Source: JAFGPL01 sp963781805 (GTDB taxonomy: Bacteria > Bacteroidota > Bacteroidia > Bacteroidales > UBA10428). From it: a stretch of 64,000 bases of DNA. The stretch lies in the NCBI GenBank assembly GCA_963781805.1, contig CAWAHF010000004.1, forward strand, positions 2,046,001 through 2,110,000, in the 5' to 3' direction. This document shows positions 16,012-23,963 of this stretch, piece by piece. The notes below the pieces were generated by a model. The model did not search any database, had not been told where the DNA came from, and saw only the letters and a program-made list of their open reading frames with translations. The position numbers and the translations under genes were made by a program. Each line of letters starts with the position of its first letter. Position 1 is the first letter of the stretch.

Positions 16012-17460
16012 ATGGAACAGAGGAGGTCATATAAAGATGCGAAAGGAAAGGCACAAGCAGGGCAAACACCTGTGAGGCCAAATACAGAAGCTTTATATGA
16101 ATTCGGACTCAGTCATAGTAGTGATGAATCTCCTGTAATGGGAGAGGAGCAAAGGGCTGAGGTTATACAGTTGGAGTTACCTTTAGCAACTTCGGGAAAC
16201 CGGGGGAGGGATAACGGAACAACAACGAAAGGCATGCCGATTACCAAACAAATGGTTTGGGAAGCTTACAAGAAAGTACGGAGCAACAAAGGGTCAGCAG
16301 GGATTGATGAAGAGACCATAGAAATGTATGAGAAACGCCTTAGCGATAACCTTTACATTTTATGGAACCGGATGAGTTCAGGTAGTTACTTTCCACCTTC
16401 GGTACTTGAAGTAGAGATTTCCAAAGACGATGGAAGAAAGCGAAAATTAGGTATCCCCACAGTAAACGACAGGGTAGCCCAGCAAGTGTTGAAAAGCTAC
16501 CTTGAGCCAAGGTTAGAGGCTGAATTCTCAGAACAATCTTATGGTTATCGTCCATTAAAGAATGCCCACCAAGCGATAGCGCAGGTTCGCAGGAACGTGC
16601 GTGAATACCGATGGGTTATAGACATGGACATAGCCAGTTTCTTCGACAAGATGTCTCACGAACTGCTTGAAAAAGCAATAGAACGGCATGTAGAAGAGAA
16701 ATGGGTAAAGATGTACATCAAACGATGGCTTGAAGCTCCCATTGAAGATAGAAAAGGGAACAAGCGCTACCGGGAAGGAGAGGGGACACCCCAGGGAGGG
16801 GTCATAAGCCCATTGCTTGCGAATTTGTTTTTGCATTATGCCTTTGATAAATGGTTTGGCATTACGTATCCAAATCTAAGCTTTGTACGCTATGCAGATG
16901 ACATTATAGTCCACTGCAATAGTCAGCAGGAAGCTGAGGATGTACTTACAGCCATAAAGTTAAGGTTAGAAGAATGCAAATTGCTGTTAAATGAGCAAAA
17001 GACCAAAATTGTTTACTGCAAGAATGCAAACCGAAAGGGGAAATTTAAAACAGTACAATTTGATTTTCTTGGTTTTAGTTTTCAACCACGCCCGACATCT
17101 ACCAAAGAAGGACAGATGTTCTTAGGGTACGATTGTTCAATAAGCCGTAAAAGCGAAAAGAAAATAGTCGAAACATTCAAGAAATCGAAGTTCCATCTAT
17201 GGACTCAAAGTGATATATCGCGTATAGCGAAGGAATTTAACCCTAAGATTCAGGGTTGGCTTAATTATTACGGGAAGTTCAAGAAATTCGGATTAATGCG
17301 AATATTTCGTATTTTTCACTGGCGGTTAATCAAATGGGCAGTTAATCGGTATAAGCGGTTTAGAAACAGCATGTACAAAGCCGGCAGATGGTTAAGGCAG
17401 TTAGCCAAAAACTACCCCGGTCTTTTTATACATTGGCAGTATGGCTTTCAAACCGCATAA
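16012..17460 (+). CDS. ltrA: Group II intron reverse transcriptase/maturase, second type (482 aa)
   Basis: Differs throughout from the multicopy intron protein. The N-terminal ~75 residues are a polar extension; the RT core starts near VWEAYKKVRSNKGSAGID, carries GEGTPQGGVISPLLANL and catalytic YADD at 294-297, and ends with domain X (NPKIQGWLNYYGKF). No endonuclease domain. The layout matches compact bacterial group II maturases without the RT_N domain. An upstream start inside the ribozyme is unlikely; the ATG used lies after domain I-III sequence. Confidence 0.92.
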   Translation: MEQRRSYKDAKGKAQAGQTPVRPNTEALYEFGLSHSSDESPVMGEEQRAEVIQLELPLATSGNRGRDNGTTTKGMPITKQMVWEAYKKVRSNKGSAGIDEETIEMYEKRLSDNLYILWNRMSSGSYFPPSVLEVEISKDDGRKRKLGIPTVNDRVAQQVLKSYLEPRLEAEFSEQSYGYRPLKNAHQAIAQVRRNVREYRWVIDMDIASFFDKMSHELLEKAIERHVEEKWVKMYIKRWLEAPIEDRKGNKRYREGEGTPQGGVISPLLANLFLHYAFDKWFGITYPNLSFVRYADDIIVHCNSQQEAEDVLTAIKLRLEECKLLLNEQKTKIVYCKNANRKGKFKTVQFDFLGFSFQPRPTSTKEGQMFLGYDCSISRKSEKKIVETFKKSKFHLWTQSDISRIAKEFNPKIQGWLNYYGKFKKFGLMRIFRIFHWRLIKWAVNRYKRFRNSMYKAGRWLRQLAKNYPGLFIHWQYGFQTA

Positions 17461-17477
17461 TGACTTTTGTATAACAA

Positions 17478-17511
17478 GAGCCGTATGATGGGAGACTATC
17501 ACGTACGGTTC
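17478..17511 (+). ncRNA. Domain V of the second group II intron
   Basis: 34-nt hairpin GAGCCGTATGATGGGAGACT... closing with CGTACGGTTC; same length as in the multicopy intron but different loop. Confidence 0.9.
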
Positions 17512-17585
17512 TGTGAGAGGCTTAGGGTGAAACTCCCTTTGCCTACTCGACAAAACAGACACCCTGCAATAATGACAACTATAAA

Positions 17586-18398
17586 ATGATTGAGAAAATA
17601 TTACAGCGACAAAACGATAACGGTGGACAATTTTGGTCAAGAGTAGATGGAGACATCCACGCTCCCTTTGGCTTTTCGACAATTGATACTTTATCAGTTC
17701 TTGGAGAGATTGGATATTCGATTAAAGATAATTCACAGATTGCCGACGCCGTAGATTTTATATTTTCATATCAGACACCAGAAGGTAGTTTTAAATATTC
17801 ACCTAAAAGTTCAAAACTCCCATGTTTGACAGCCCGAATAATTGCTGGATTAGGGAGACTTGATTTAAAAAATGATATAAGGATTGAGACAAGCTATAAA
17901 TGGATGCTTGACACTCAATGGAATGATGGCGGTTGGAGATGCTCGACTGTTAAATTAGGAAAGTCTCCGTTGACTGACGCAAGCAATCCGGGAACGACTT
18001 TATATGTATTAGACGCATTTCGATTTAGAGATAATTCTGCTGACGACTTAGACAAGTTGAATAAAGGAGTTGATTTTTTATTACAACACTGGGAGATACG
18101 CCAACCGATTGGACCTTGTAACTTCGGGATTGGTTCGACATTTATGAAAGTGGAGTACCCATTTTTACGATATAATCTATTTTACTATGTTTATATTTTG
18201 TCATTTTATGATATGGTAAGGAATGACAAGCGATTTCAGGAAGCATATAATACACTTAAAGACAAATTAAAAAATGGCAAACTGATTCCTGAAAATCCAC
18301 ATAAAGCATGGAATGAATTCGATTTTGCTAAAAAAGGACAAATAAGTGAAATTGGGACGAAACGGTGGATAGAAATTAAAAACAATATTGATAAATGA
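17586..18398 (+). CDS. Terpenoid cyclase/prenyltransferase-like alpha-toroid protein (270 aa)
   Basis: Repeating helical units with QTPEGSF and QWNDGGWRCS resemble the QW-type repeats of the squalene-cyclase/prenyltransferase fold (about residues 40-160). Several features of true cyclases, such as a DxDD catalytic motif, are not visible, and the protein is shorter than a full cyclase, so an enzymatic role is doubtful. No signal peptide. Sole gene of the cassette whose leader contains the second group II intron, so its mRNA would need splicing for a short 5' leader. Confidence 0.7.
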   Translation: MIEKILQRQNDNGGQFWSRVDGDIHAPFGFSTIDTLSVLGEIGYSIKDNSQIADAVDFIFSYQTPEGSFKYSPKSSKLPCLTARIIAGLGRLDLKNDIRIETSYKWMLDTQWNDGGWRCSTVKLGKSPLTDASNPGTTLYVLDAFRFRDNSADDLDKLNKGVDFLLQHWEIRQPIGPCNFGIGSTFMKVEYPFLRYNLFYYVYILSFYDMVRNDKRFQEAYNTLKDKLKNGKLIPENPHKAWNEFDFAKKGQISEIGTKRWIEIKNNIDK

Positions 18399-18410
18399 AT
18401 GATTGCCAGC

Positions 18411-18540
18411 CGCTAACACAGTATATACAAAATAGGCGAAATAGTAGTAAATTCAACGGCAGTAGCCCGCTTCAAGTTTGTAGTGGTTTGATAAGTTTGA
18501 AGCCCGCAATCGCCTACTTTGCATATACTCAACGTTAGGG
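18411..18540 (+). repeat. attC site 9
   Basis: R'' CGCTAAC, R' GTTAGGG; arms AGTATATACAAAATAGGCG and CGCCTACTTTGCATATACT. GCCGCTAAC mirrors the cassette start GTTAGCGGC at 15651. Confidence 0.9.
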
Positions 18541-18565
18541 CAAACAATTGCGACACTGGAAATAG

Positions 18566-18644
18566 ATAATTTATAGATAACGAATGGATATTTCAATGTT
18601 TTAACTTATCTTTGAATGTATAATTTATAGATAATCAATGGATA
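18566..18644. promoter_or_regulatory. Promoter and paired direct repeats of the Fic gene
   Basis: Two near-identical 25-bp repeats (18566-18590 and 18620-18644, core ATAATTTATAGATAA) flank a -7 box TATCTTTG (18607-18614); the second repeat covers the predicted transcription start and the start codon. A repressor bound here would block transcription; the Fic protein's own C-terminal winged helix is a candidate. Confidence 0.65.
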
Positions 18645-19708
18645 AATTTCAAGATAAACTAAATTTTGATTTTAAGACTAATCAGCAGATATTAAAACTG
18701 ATAAGTTATATTGATTCATTTAAGGGAAAATGGAATATTGTTGAACAAAAAGAAAATGTTTATCTAAAGGAACTTCGTAAGATTGCTACCATTGAATCAA
18801 TTGGTTCTTCAACTAGGATAGAAGGTGCTCAATTGACAAACGAGGAGGTTAAAAAACTTCTTGATAATATGGAAATAACGAAGCTAAAGACACGAGACCA
18901 GCAAGAAGTAGTTGGATATTACGATGTTCTTGAGATTATTTATGAAAGTTTTAATGACATATCTATTTCTAAAAATTATATACAGCAATTACATCAACGA
19001 TTACTAAAATACAGCACTAAAGATGACAGACATCGGGGTAATTATAAAAATCTATCCAACAAAGTTGTAGCTAATTATCCTGATGGCACTCAAAAAGTGA
19101 TTTTTAATACAACTGAGCCACACTTGGTTGAGAACGAAATGACTGACTTGATTGATTGGACAAATCAACAATTGAAAATAAAAGAGATTCATCCATTAGT
19201 AATTATTGGATTATTTATTTACGAATTCCTTTCAATTCATCCATTTCAAGATGGAAACGGAAGATTGTCCCGATTGCTAACAAATTTACTATTGCTTAAA
19301 AGTGATTATCAATTTATTCAATATGTCTCGTTTGAGAATTTGATTGAGCAAAAGAAAAAGTCCTATTATGAGGCACTAATGGATGGACAAAAAAACAGGT
19401 ATACGGAAAATGAAAGAATAAATAGTTGGATAATATTTTTTTTAATCTCTTTAGAGACATTAATTCAGAGACTTGAACAAAAGTATGATGTATTTAAGTC
19501 AAAAGGAGGTTATTTAAACGAGAGACAAAAGAAAATAAAGGATTTTATAGAAAAAGAACAACCTATTAAATTAGCGGATTTAGTCAAAGCTATTCCTGAA
19601 ATTTCGATTCATACATTAAAAAAGGATTTACAATATCTAAAAACAGAGCAAATAATTGATTCGATTGGAAAGAATAGAGGAACAATATATATGATTAAAG
19701 AAAAATAA
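18638..19708 (+). CDS. Fic-family protein with N-terminal autoinhibitory motif (356 aa)
   Basis: Fic domain with catalytic HPFQDGNGR beginning at H201; such enzymes usually AMPylate target proteins. The N-terminal segment carries the inhibitory (S/T)xxxE(G/N) motif as S58-TRI-E62-G63, placing it with class II Fic proteins. The C-terminal ~70 residues (YLNERQKKIKDFIEKEQPIKLADLVK) look like a winged helix-turn-helix, a common fusion. It has its own promoter with operator-like repeats, so autoregulation is likely. Single-gene cassette. Could act as a toxin kept in check by its own inhibitory helix. Confidence 0.9.
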   Translation: MDKFQDKLNFDFKTNQQILKLISYIDSFKGKWNIVEQKENVYLKELRKIATIESIGSSTRIEGAQLTNEEVKKLLDNMEITKLKTRDQQEVVGYYDVLEIIYESFNDISISKNYIQQLHQRLLKYSTKDDRHRGNYKNLSNKVVANYPDGTQKVIFNTTEPHLVENEMTDLIDWTNQQLKIKEIHPLVIIGLFIYEFLSIHPFQDGNGRLSRLLTNLLLLKSDYQFIQYVSFENLIEQKKKSYYEALMDGQKNRYTENERINSWIIFFLISLETLIQRLEQKYDVFKSKGGYLNERQKKIKDFIEKEQPIKLADLVKAIPEISIHTLKKDLQYLKTEQIIDSIGKNRGTIYMIKEK

Positions 19709-19715
19709 GTACTTG

Positions 19716-19845
19716 CCCTAACACACAATATAAAACAGTTGGGGTTCAGTGGTTTGCGAGGGTTTGGTTCCCGCACCAGCGTTTTCTACGGTGGACAAGA
19801 ACGCAGCCCGAAAACCCAACCGTTTCATATTGTAAAACGTTGGCG
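19716..19845 (+). repeat. attC site 10
   Basis: R'' CCCTAAC, R' GTTGGCG; arms ACAATATAAAACAGTTGGG and CCCAACCGTTTCATATTGT. GCCCTAAC mirrors GTTAGGGC at the Fic cassette start. Confidence 0.9.
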
Positions 19846-19872
19846 TTCATTGTAAAAAGACAGCCGACGCAC

Positions 19873-19933
19873 ATTTGGCACATTTGCAGGTCGCACTTTC
19901 GACACACAACCAAAACCTGCAAAAGAGCCAAAT
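19873..19933. other. Hairpin with conserved loop upstream of STAND gene
   Basis: ATTTGGCACATTTGCAGGT pairs with ACCTGCAAAAGAGCCAAAT around a loop containing CGACACACAACCAAA. A second hairpin with a different stem but nearly the same loop lies after the gene (23743-23785). Its position argues that translation starts downstream at 19974. Confidence 0.6.
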
Positions 19934-19973
19934 TTTTCTAACACACGATTGGAACCAGATAATAAAATTGATT

Positions 19974-22900
19974 ATGACTGGAAGACTACAACTAATAGAA
20001 CAAAAATTAATTGCGATTGACCCCGCAGGATTTCAAAATCTTTGTGACGCATATTTAATTTTAAGGGAAAACGAATATAGTAGTCTAAATCGTACAGGTA
20101 GTCAATTAGGTAAACAAAAAACAATATTAGGAACGCCAGATAGCTTTGTAAGACTTTCTGAAAACAAATTAGCTTACATCGAATACACAACACAAGCTGA
20201 CTCTAAAGTAGCCAAAATAATAGAGGACATTGATAAGTGTTTAGATTCTTCAAAAACTGGAGTTAAAAGGGATAAAGTTTATCAAATTATTATATGTTTT
20301 AATTCTCGTTTGACTGTTGAAGAAGAAATTCAAATACAATCACATGCTAATGCTAATAGTATTAAAATTGAGTTAATTGGAATAGATACATTAGCATTAG
20401 AAATAATGTCAAAATATCTATTACTTTCTAGAGATTTTCTTGGAATACCTATTGATACTGGTCAAATACTGCCATTCGACAAGTTTATATCTGAATACAA
20501 CAATAAAGCGCACCAATTATCAACACCCTTAGATAATATATTTCTTCATAGAGAGAAGGAACTTGATGATATTCATAGCCATCTTCAAACCGAAGATTTG
20601 CTTATTATTTCTGGCGCTCCTGGCGTTGGAAAAACCAAAATAGGAATTGAATCCATTAATAAATTCATAAAACAAAATCAGAATTATCAAGCATTTGCAA
20701 TATCAAAAAAGGATGTAGACATATTTGAGGATTTAAAAATTCAATTAAAAATTGACAAAGATTACATCCTTTTAATTGATGATGCTAATCGACAATTATC
20801 AAACCTTACTCAAATACTTGGTGTTTTTAAAGAAATTAGGAAAGGCAAAATAAAAATTGTAATAACTGTAAGAAATTATGCTTTATCCGATATTTATAGA
20901 ACTAGTAATGACTTTAAATCACATACTATTAATATCCTGAAATTCACAGATGAGGAGATTGTGAAAATATTAGAGAGTGACACGTTTAAAATACTAAACA
21001 AGAAATATCAGAAAAAAATAGTCGAAATTGCTGATGGGAATGTTCGTCTAGCTATAATGGGAGCAAGACTTGCTAATGAAAAACAAGCGGAATTTTTATG
21101 GGGAGATGTTTCAGATTTGTTTGATTCATATTTTGATAAATTTTTGAGGGATTTTGATTTATTTGATAACCAAACTCTTTTAAAAACACTTGCAATTATT
21201 TCATTTTTCTTTACAATAAACAGAGAAAATAAAGCATTTATTGGAGCTATTCTTGAATTATTTGAAATTGACTACTATACATTCAACGAGGCAATTGAAG
21301 AATTGCACAAAAGAGAATTAATTGAGGTTCAATATAATCATGCTCGTGTTTCAGAGCAAGTTATGGCGACATATTTCTTTTATAAGGTTTTTATTAAAGA
21401 AGGTTTACTTCCCTTTAAAACACTATTATTCAATTTCTTTGATGATTGGAAATCTCGTTTTAAAGACTCAATAATACCTGCAAATAATTCCTTTGGCTAC
21501 GAAAATGTTATTTCTAAAATAAATGTGACACTTGACGAGTACTTAAATAAACAAAATGATGATGATAAAATATTGAATTTTCTTGATTTATTCTGGTTTT
21601 ACAAACCAGAAGACACAATAAGCTTCTTTTACAAAAAAACTTCTGAATTACCTGAGCCGACGAATCCTGTATATTTGACCCATTACGAAACCAATGACTT
21701 TGTTTATGAAAAAGAGCAAACAATTGATTTTATTTCAAGATTTTACAACCATTATACGGAATGGCTAAATCCAGCAATTGAATTAGGGTTTGAATATATT
21801 AGAAAAAAACCAGAACATTTACCAGAGTATGTAAGAAGAATAAAAGAACACTTACTCTTTGACGAATCAGATGAAAGGATTGGTTTTCAAAGACAAGTAA
21901 ATTTCATTGATATTCTCGTTTCTAATGTTGAAAAAGAGAAGCCTCATTATATTTCAGCTTTTTTCGCATTAGCAAAAACATTTTTACAGCACACTTTTCA
22001 TATTACCCATGGTGGTCGGAAACACACAATAACATGGTATAATTATCCATTACCATTTTATGAAGTAACAAAAGGAATAAGAACAAAAGTTTGGCAAACA
22101 CTTTTTGATAGTTATAAAAAGTATCCTAAGGAAGTGTTTGAAGTAATAAAAGATTTTAAACCGACTCATCATGATTTGATACCCGAAATAATGGATTTTG
22201 ATTTGTCCCTATTAATTCCATTTATTGAAAGTAATTTTACTCCAACCAATTTTAAACACGCCTATTTTATTCATGACATGATTTATTGGTTTGACCGAGA
22301 GGAAAATATTACTAATCGGACATACCAAAGTTTGAAACAAAAATATTTAACTCAAGAATATTCTGATTTCTGTAAACTTGATTGGAACAGGCTGAGAGAT
22401 AAAAATGATTTTGAATTCAATGATTTTAGAGAATATGATAATTTAAAAACAGAGGAGATTAGAAAAAATTTCATTTTTACAAGCGAAAATGATTTTGATA
22501 AATTGTTTTCTGCAATTTCAAATGTGTTAGCCGTTAAGCAGAACGATTATTTTTCTGCGAGTCAATCTATTGATATTGTTGTTGAAGAGAATTTTATTCG
22601 GAATAATAATTTAGGTTTTAAACTATTAAAGTCAATTTTAGAGAATTACCCTAAAGGCCTAAATTTACTTTATAGAACTGTAAAAATGATTTCAAATCAT
22701 TCTCAAGAATGGTGCTTGAAACTTTGGGAAGAGATTGAAAATTGGGATAATGAAAATGGTTTGTATTGGCGAATAAATTTCTTCAACTATGTGCCTAACG
22801 AGTATATTAGTGTTTTTTATAGCAAAAAGCTTGTTGAAACCATTGAAAGAATTGAGGGATATGCCTATTTATATATTGAAGATTATTCACGTTATAATTT

Positions 22901-23720
22901 AGAAGATAAACATATTGCGAAAAAAATACTTCAAATCGCAACAGATAAAATTAAAAGATTAGGAATCCGAATAACATTTGCTGATAATGTTTTTGAGAAA
23001 AATCTTGAATTATTTGAATCAGATTATGAATTAATTAAGCAATTATATTTTCAACAATACCGAATAAGCAATAGTCATTTTGATTATCGAGGTAATGGAT
23101 TCAAACAAATTTTCGAAAAAAATCCTGAATTCTTACTTGACTTTATTGCCGAGTTTTATACAGACCATAAGCTAAGTAATAGAAATACTGATTTGAAGGT
23201 GCCTTTTATTTGGAATTCTGATAAAAACTTCGAATTAATTGAAAAAGCATGTGATTTACTAATCGATAAAAACCCATATTTTGGTATAGGCGAGCATTCT
23301 ATAAACATTTTATTTAACGAACTAAATGTTGAGCAAAAAGCTACAGCTTGTGCATTTATTCAAATGTATATAGAAAAAACCTGTGAGGATTACCGTCGAA
23401 TAAATTTAATTTTCGATTCGATAAGACATTGTATGAATGATAAATTTGAAGATTTTATGCTATATTATTTATCGATAAATCCAAAACTGGACGCATTCGA
23501 GAAAATTCATTGGGTTGGAAATGTTGGTGTTCAAATTGGGGATGTTAATTTTGGTGAGTTATATGCAAAACGCTGGGAGAGTATTTTAGAGATAGTTAAT
23601 AAATCAAATGATACATTAGCAATGATTCCAATTAAAGGTTTTTTGAAAAAAGAAATTACAAATCAATATAAAAGTGCTGAATATGAAAGAGAAAGGAAGT
23701 TTTTAATGCCTGATTGGTAG
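19974..23720 (+). CDS. Nuclease-STAND NTPase, candidate Avs-like defence protein (1248 aa)
   Basis: N-terminal ~150 residues carry a PD-(D/E)xK-type motif, GTPDSF with D56 followed by YIEYTTQ with E70, suggesting a nuclease effector. Next comes a P-loop NTPase: Walker A GAPGVGKT (214-221), Walker B ILLIDDA (about 266-272) and a downstream arginine-rich ITVRNY. The remaining ~800 residues are helical with repeated aromatic/charged patterns, like the sensor arms of STAND ATPases. This nuclease-NTPase-sensor order is that of Avs-type antiphage proteins; the role is inferred from architecture. The start at 19974 is used because the longer reading from 19875 would translate an upstream hairpin. 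Very large for an integron cassette (~4.1 kb). Confidence 0.8.
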   Translation: MTGRLQLIEQKLIAIDPAGFQNLCDAYLILRENEYSSLNRTGSQLGKQKTILGTPDSFVRLSENKLAYIEYTTQADSKVAKIIEDIDKCLDSSKTGVKRDKVYQIIICFNSRLTVEEEIQIQSHANANSIKIELIGIDTLALEIMSKYLLLSRDFLGIPIDTGQILPFDKFISEYNNKAHQLSTPLDNIFLHREKELDDIHSHLQTEDLLIISGAPGVGKTKIGIESINKFIKQNQNYQAFAISKKDVDIFEDLKIQLKIDKDYILLIDDANRQLSNLTQILGVFKEIRKGKIKIVITVRNYALSDIYRTSNDFKSHTINILKFTDEEIVKILESDTFKILNKKYQKKIVEIADGNVRLAIMGARLANEKQAEFLWGDVSDLFDSYFDKFLRDFDLFDNQTLLKTLAIISFFFTINRENKAFIGAILELFEIDYYTFNEAIEELHKRELIEVQYNHARVSEQVMATYFFYKVFIKEGLLPFKTLLFNFFDDWKSRFKDSIIPANNSFGYENVISKINVTLDEYLNKQNDDDKILNFLDLFWFYKPEDTISFFYKKTSELPEPTNPVYLTHYETNDFVYEKEQTIDFISRFYNHYTEWLNPAIELGFEYIRKKPEHLPEYVRRIKEHLLFDESDERIGFQRQVNFIDILVSNVEKEKPHYISAFFALAKTFLQHTFHITHGGRKHTITWYNYPLPFYEVTKGIRTKVWQTLFDSYKKYPKEVFEVIKDFKPTHHDLIPEIMDFDLSLLIPFIESNFTPTNFKHAYFIHDMIYWFDREENITNRTYQSLKQKYLTQEYSDFCKLDWNRLRDKNDFEFNDFREYDNLKTEEIRKNFIFTSENDFDKLFSAISNVLAVKQNDYFSASQSIDIVVEENFIRNNNLGFKLLKSILENYPKGLNLLYRTVKMISNHSQEWCLKLWEEIENWDNENGLYWRINFFNYVPNEYISVFYSKKLVETIERIEGYAYLYIEDYSRYNLEDKHIAKKILQIATDKIKRLGIRITFADNVFEKNLELFESDYELIKQLYFQQYRISNSHFDYRGNGFKQIFEKNPEFLLDFIAEFYTDHKLSNRNTDLKVPFIWNSDKNFELIEKACDLLIDKNPYFGIGEHSINILFNELNVEQKATACAFIQMYIEKTCEDYRRINLIFDSIRHCMNDKFEDFMLYYLSINPKLDAFEKIHWVGNVGVQIGDVNFGELYAKRWESILEIVNKSNDTLAMIPIKGFLKKEITNQYKSAEYERERKFLMPDW

Positions 23721-23742
23721 CCGGCGCTAAAAGCCATGCACA

Positions 23743-23785
23743 TTAAGCAAACGCACATATCCGACACACGACCAAATTTGCTTAA
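23743..23785. other. Hairpin with conserved loop downstream of STAND gene
   Basis: TTAAGCAAA pairs with TTTGCTTAA; the loop holds CGCAC and CGACACACGACCAAA, matching the loop of the hairpin at 19873-19933 although the stems differ. Confidence 0.6.
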
Positions 23786-23835
23786 AGAGCATGTCTCGCA
23801 AACGCACGGTTTGACAGAAAAAATAAACAACGAAA

Positions 23836-23963
23836 CGCCAACAAGCGGTATAAAACATTGGGGTTTTAGTGGTTATTCAAGCGTTCTGCCCCGCATCAAG
23901 TTCGGTGTAACTGGACAGGATAGTAGTCCGCAATCCCCAACGATTTCATACCGCCGACCGTTG
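23836..23963 (+). repeat. attC site 11, R' box split by intron copy 4
   Basis: R'' CGCCAAC mirrors the cassette start GTTGGCG; arms GCGGTATAAAACATTGGGG and CCCCAACGATTTCATACCGC. R' stops at GTTG and resumes at 26187 as TGC. Confidence 0.88.

Larger units (their letters stand above)
15664..17551 (+). mobile_element. Second, unrelated group II intron (~1.89 kb)
   Basis: Starts GTGTGCTCTG (canonical GTGYG type) and ends GCCTACTCGAC; domain V is at 17478-17511 and a GGGTGAAACTCCC stem with bulged A forms domain VI. Flanking sequence rejoins as GGCAAGC+AAAACAG; two other cassettes begin similarly (GGCAAGCAGACG, GGCAAGCAAATG), supporting the boundary. It lies in the 5' leader of its cassette, 6 bp past the R' box, not inside it. 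Ends accurate to a few bases. Confidence 0.85.
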
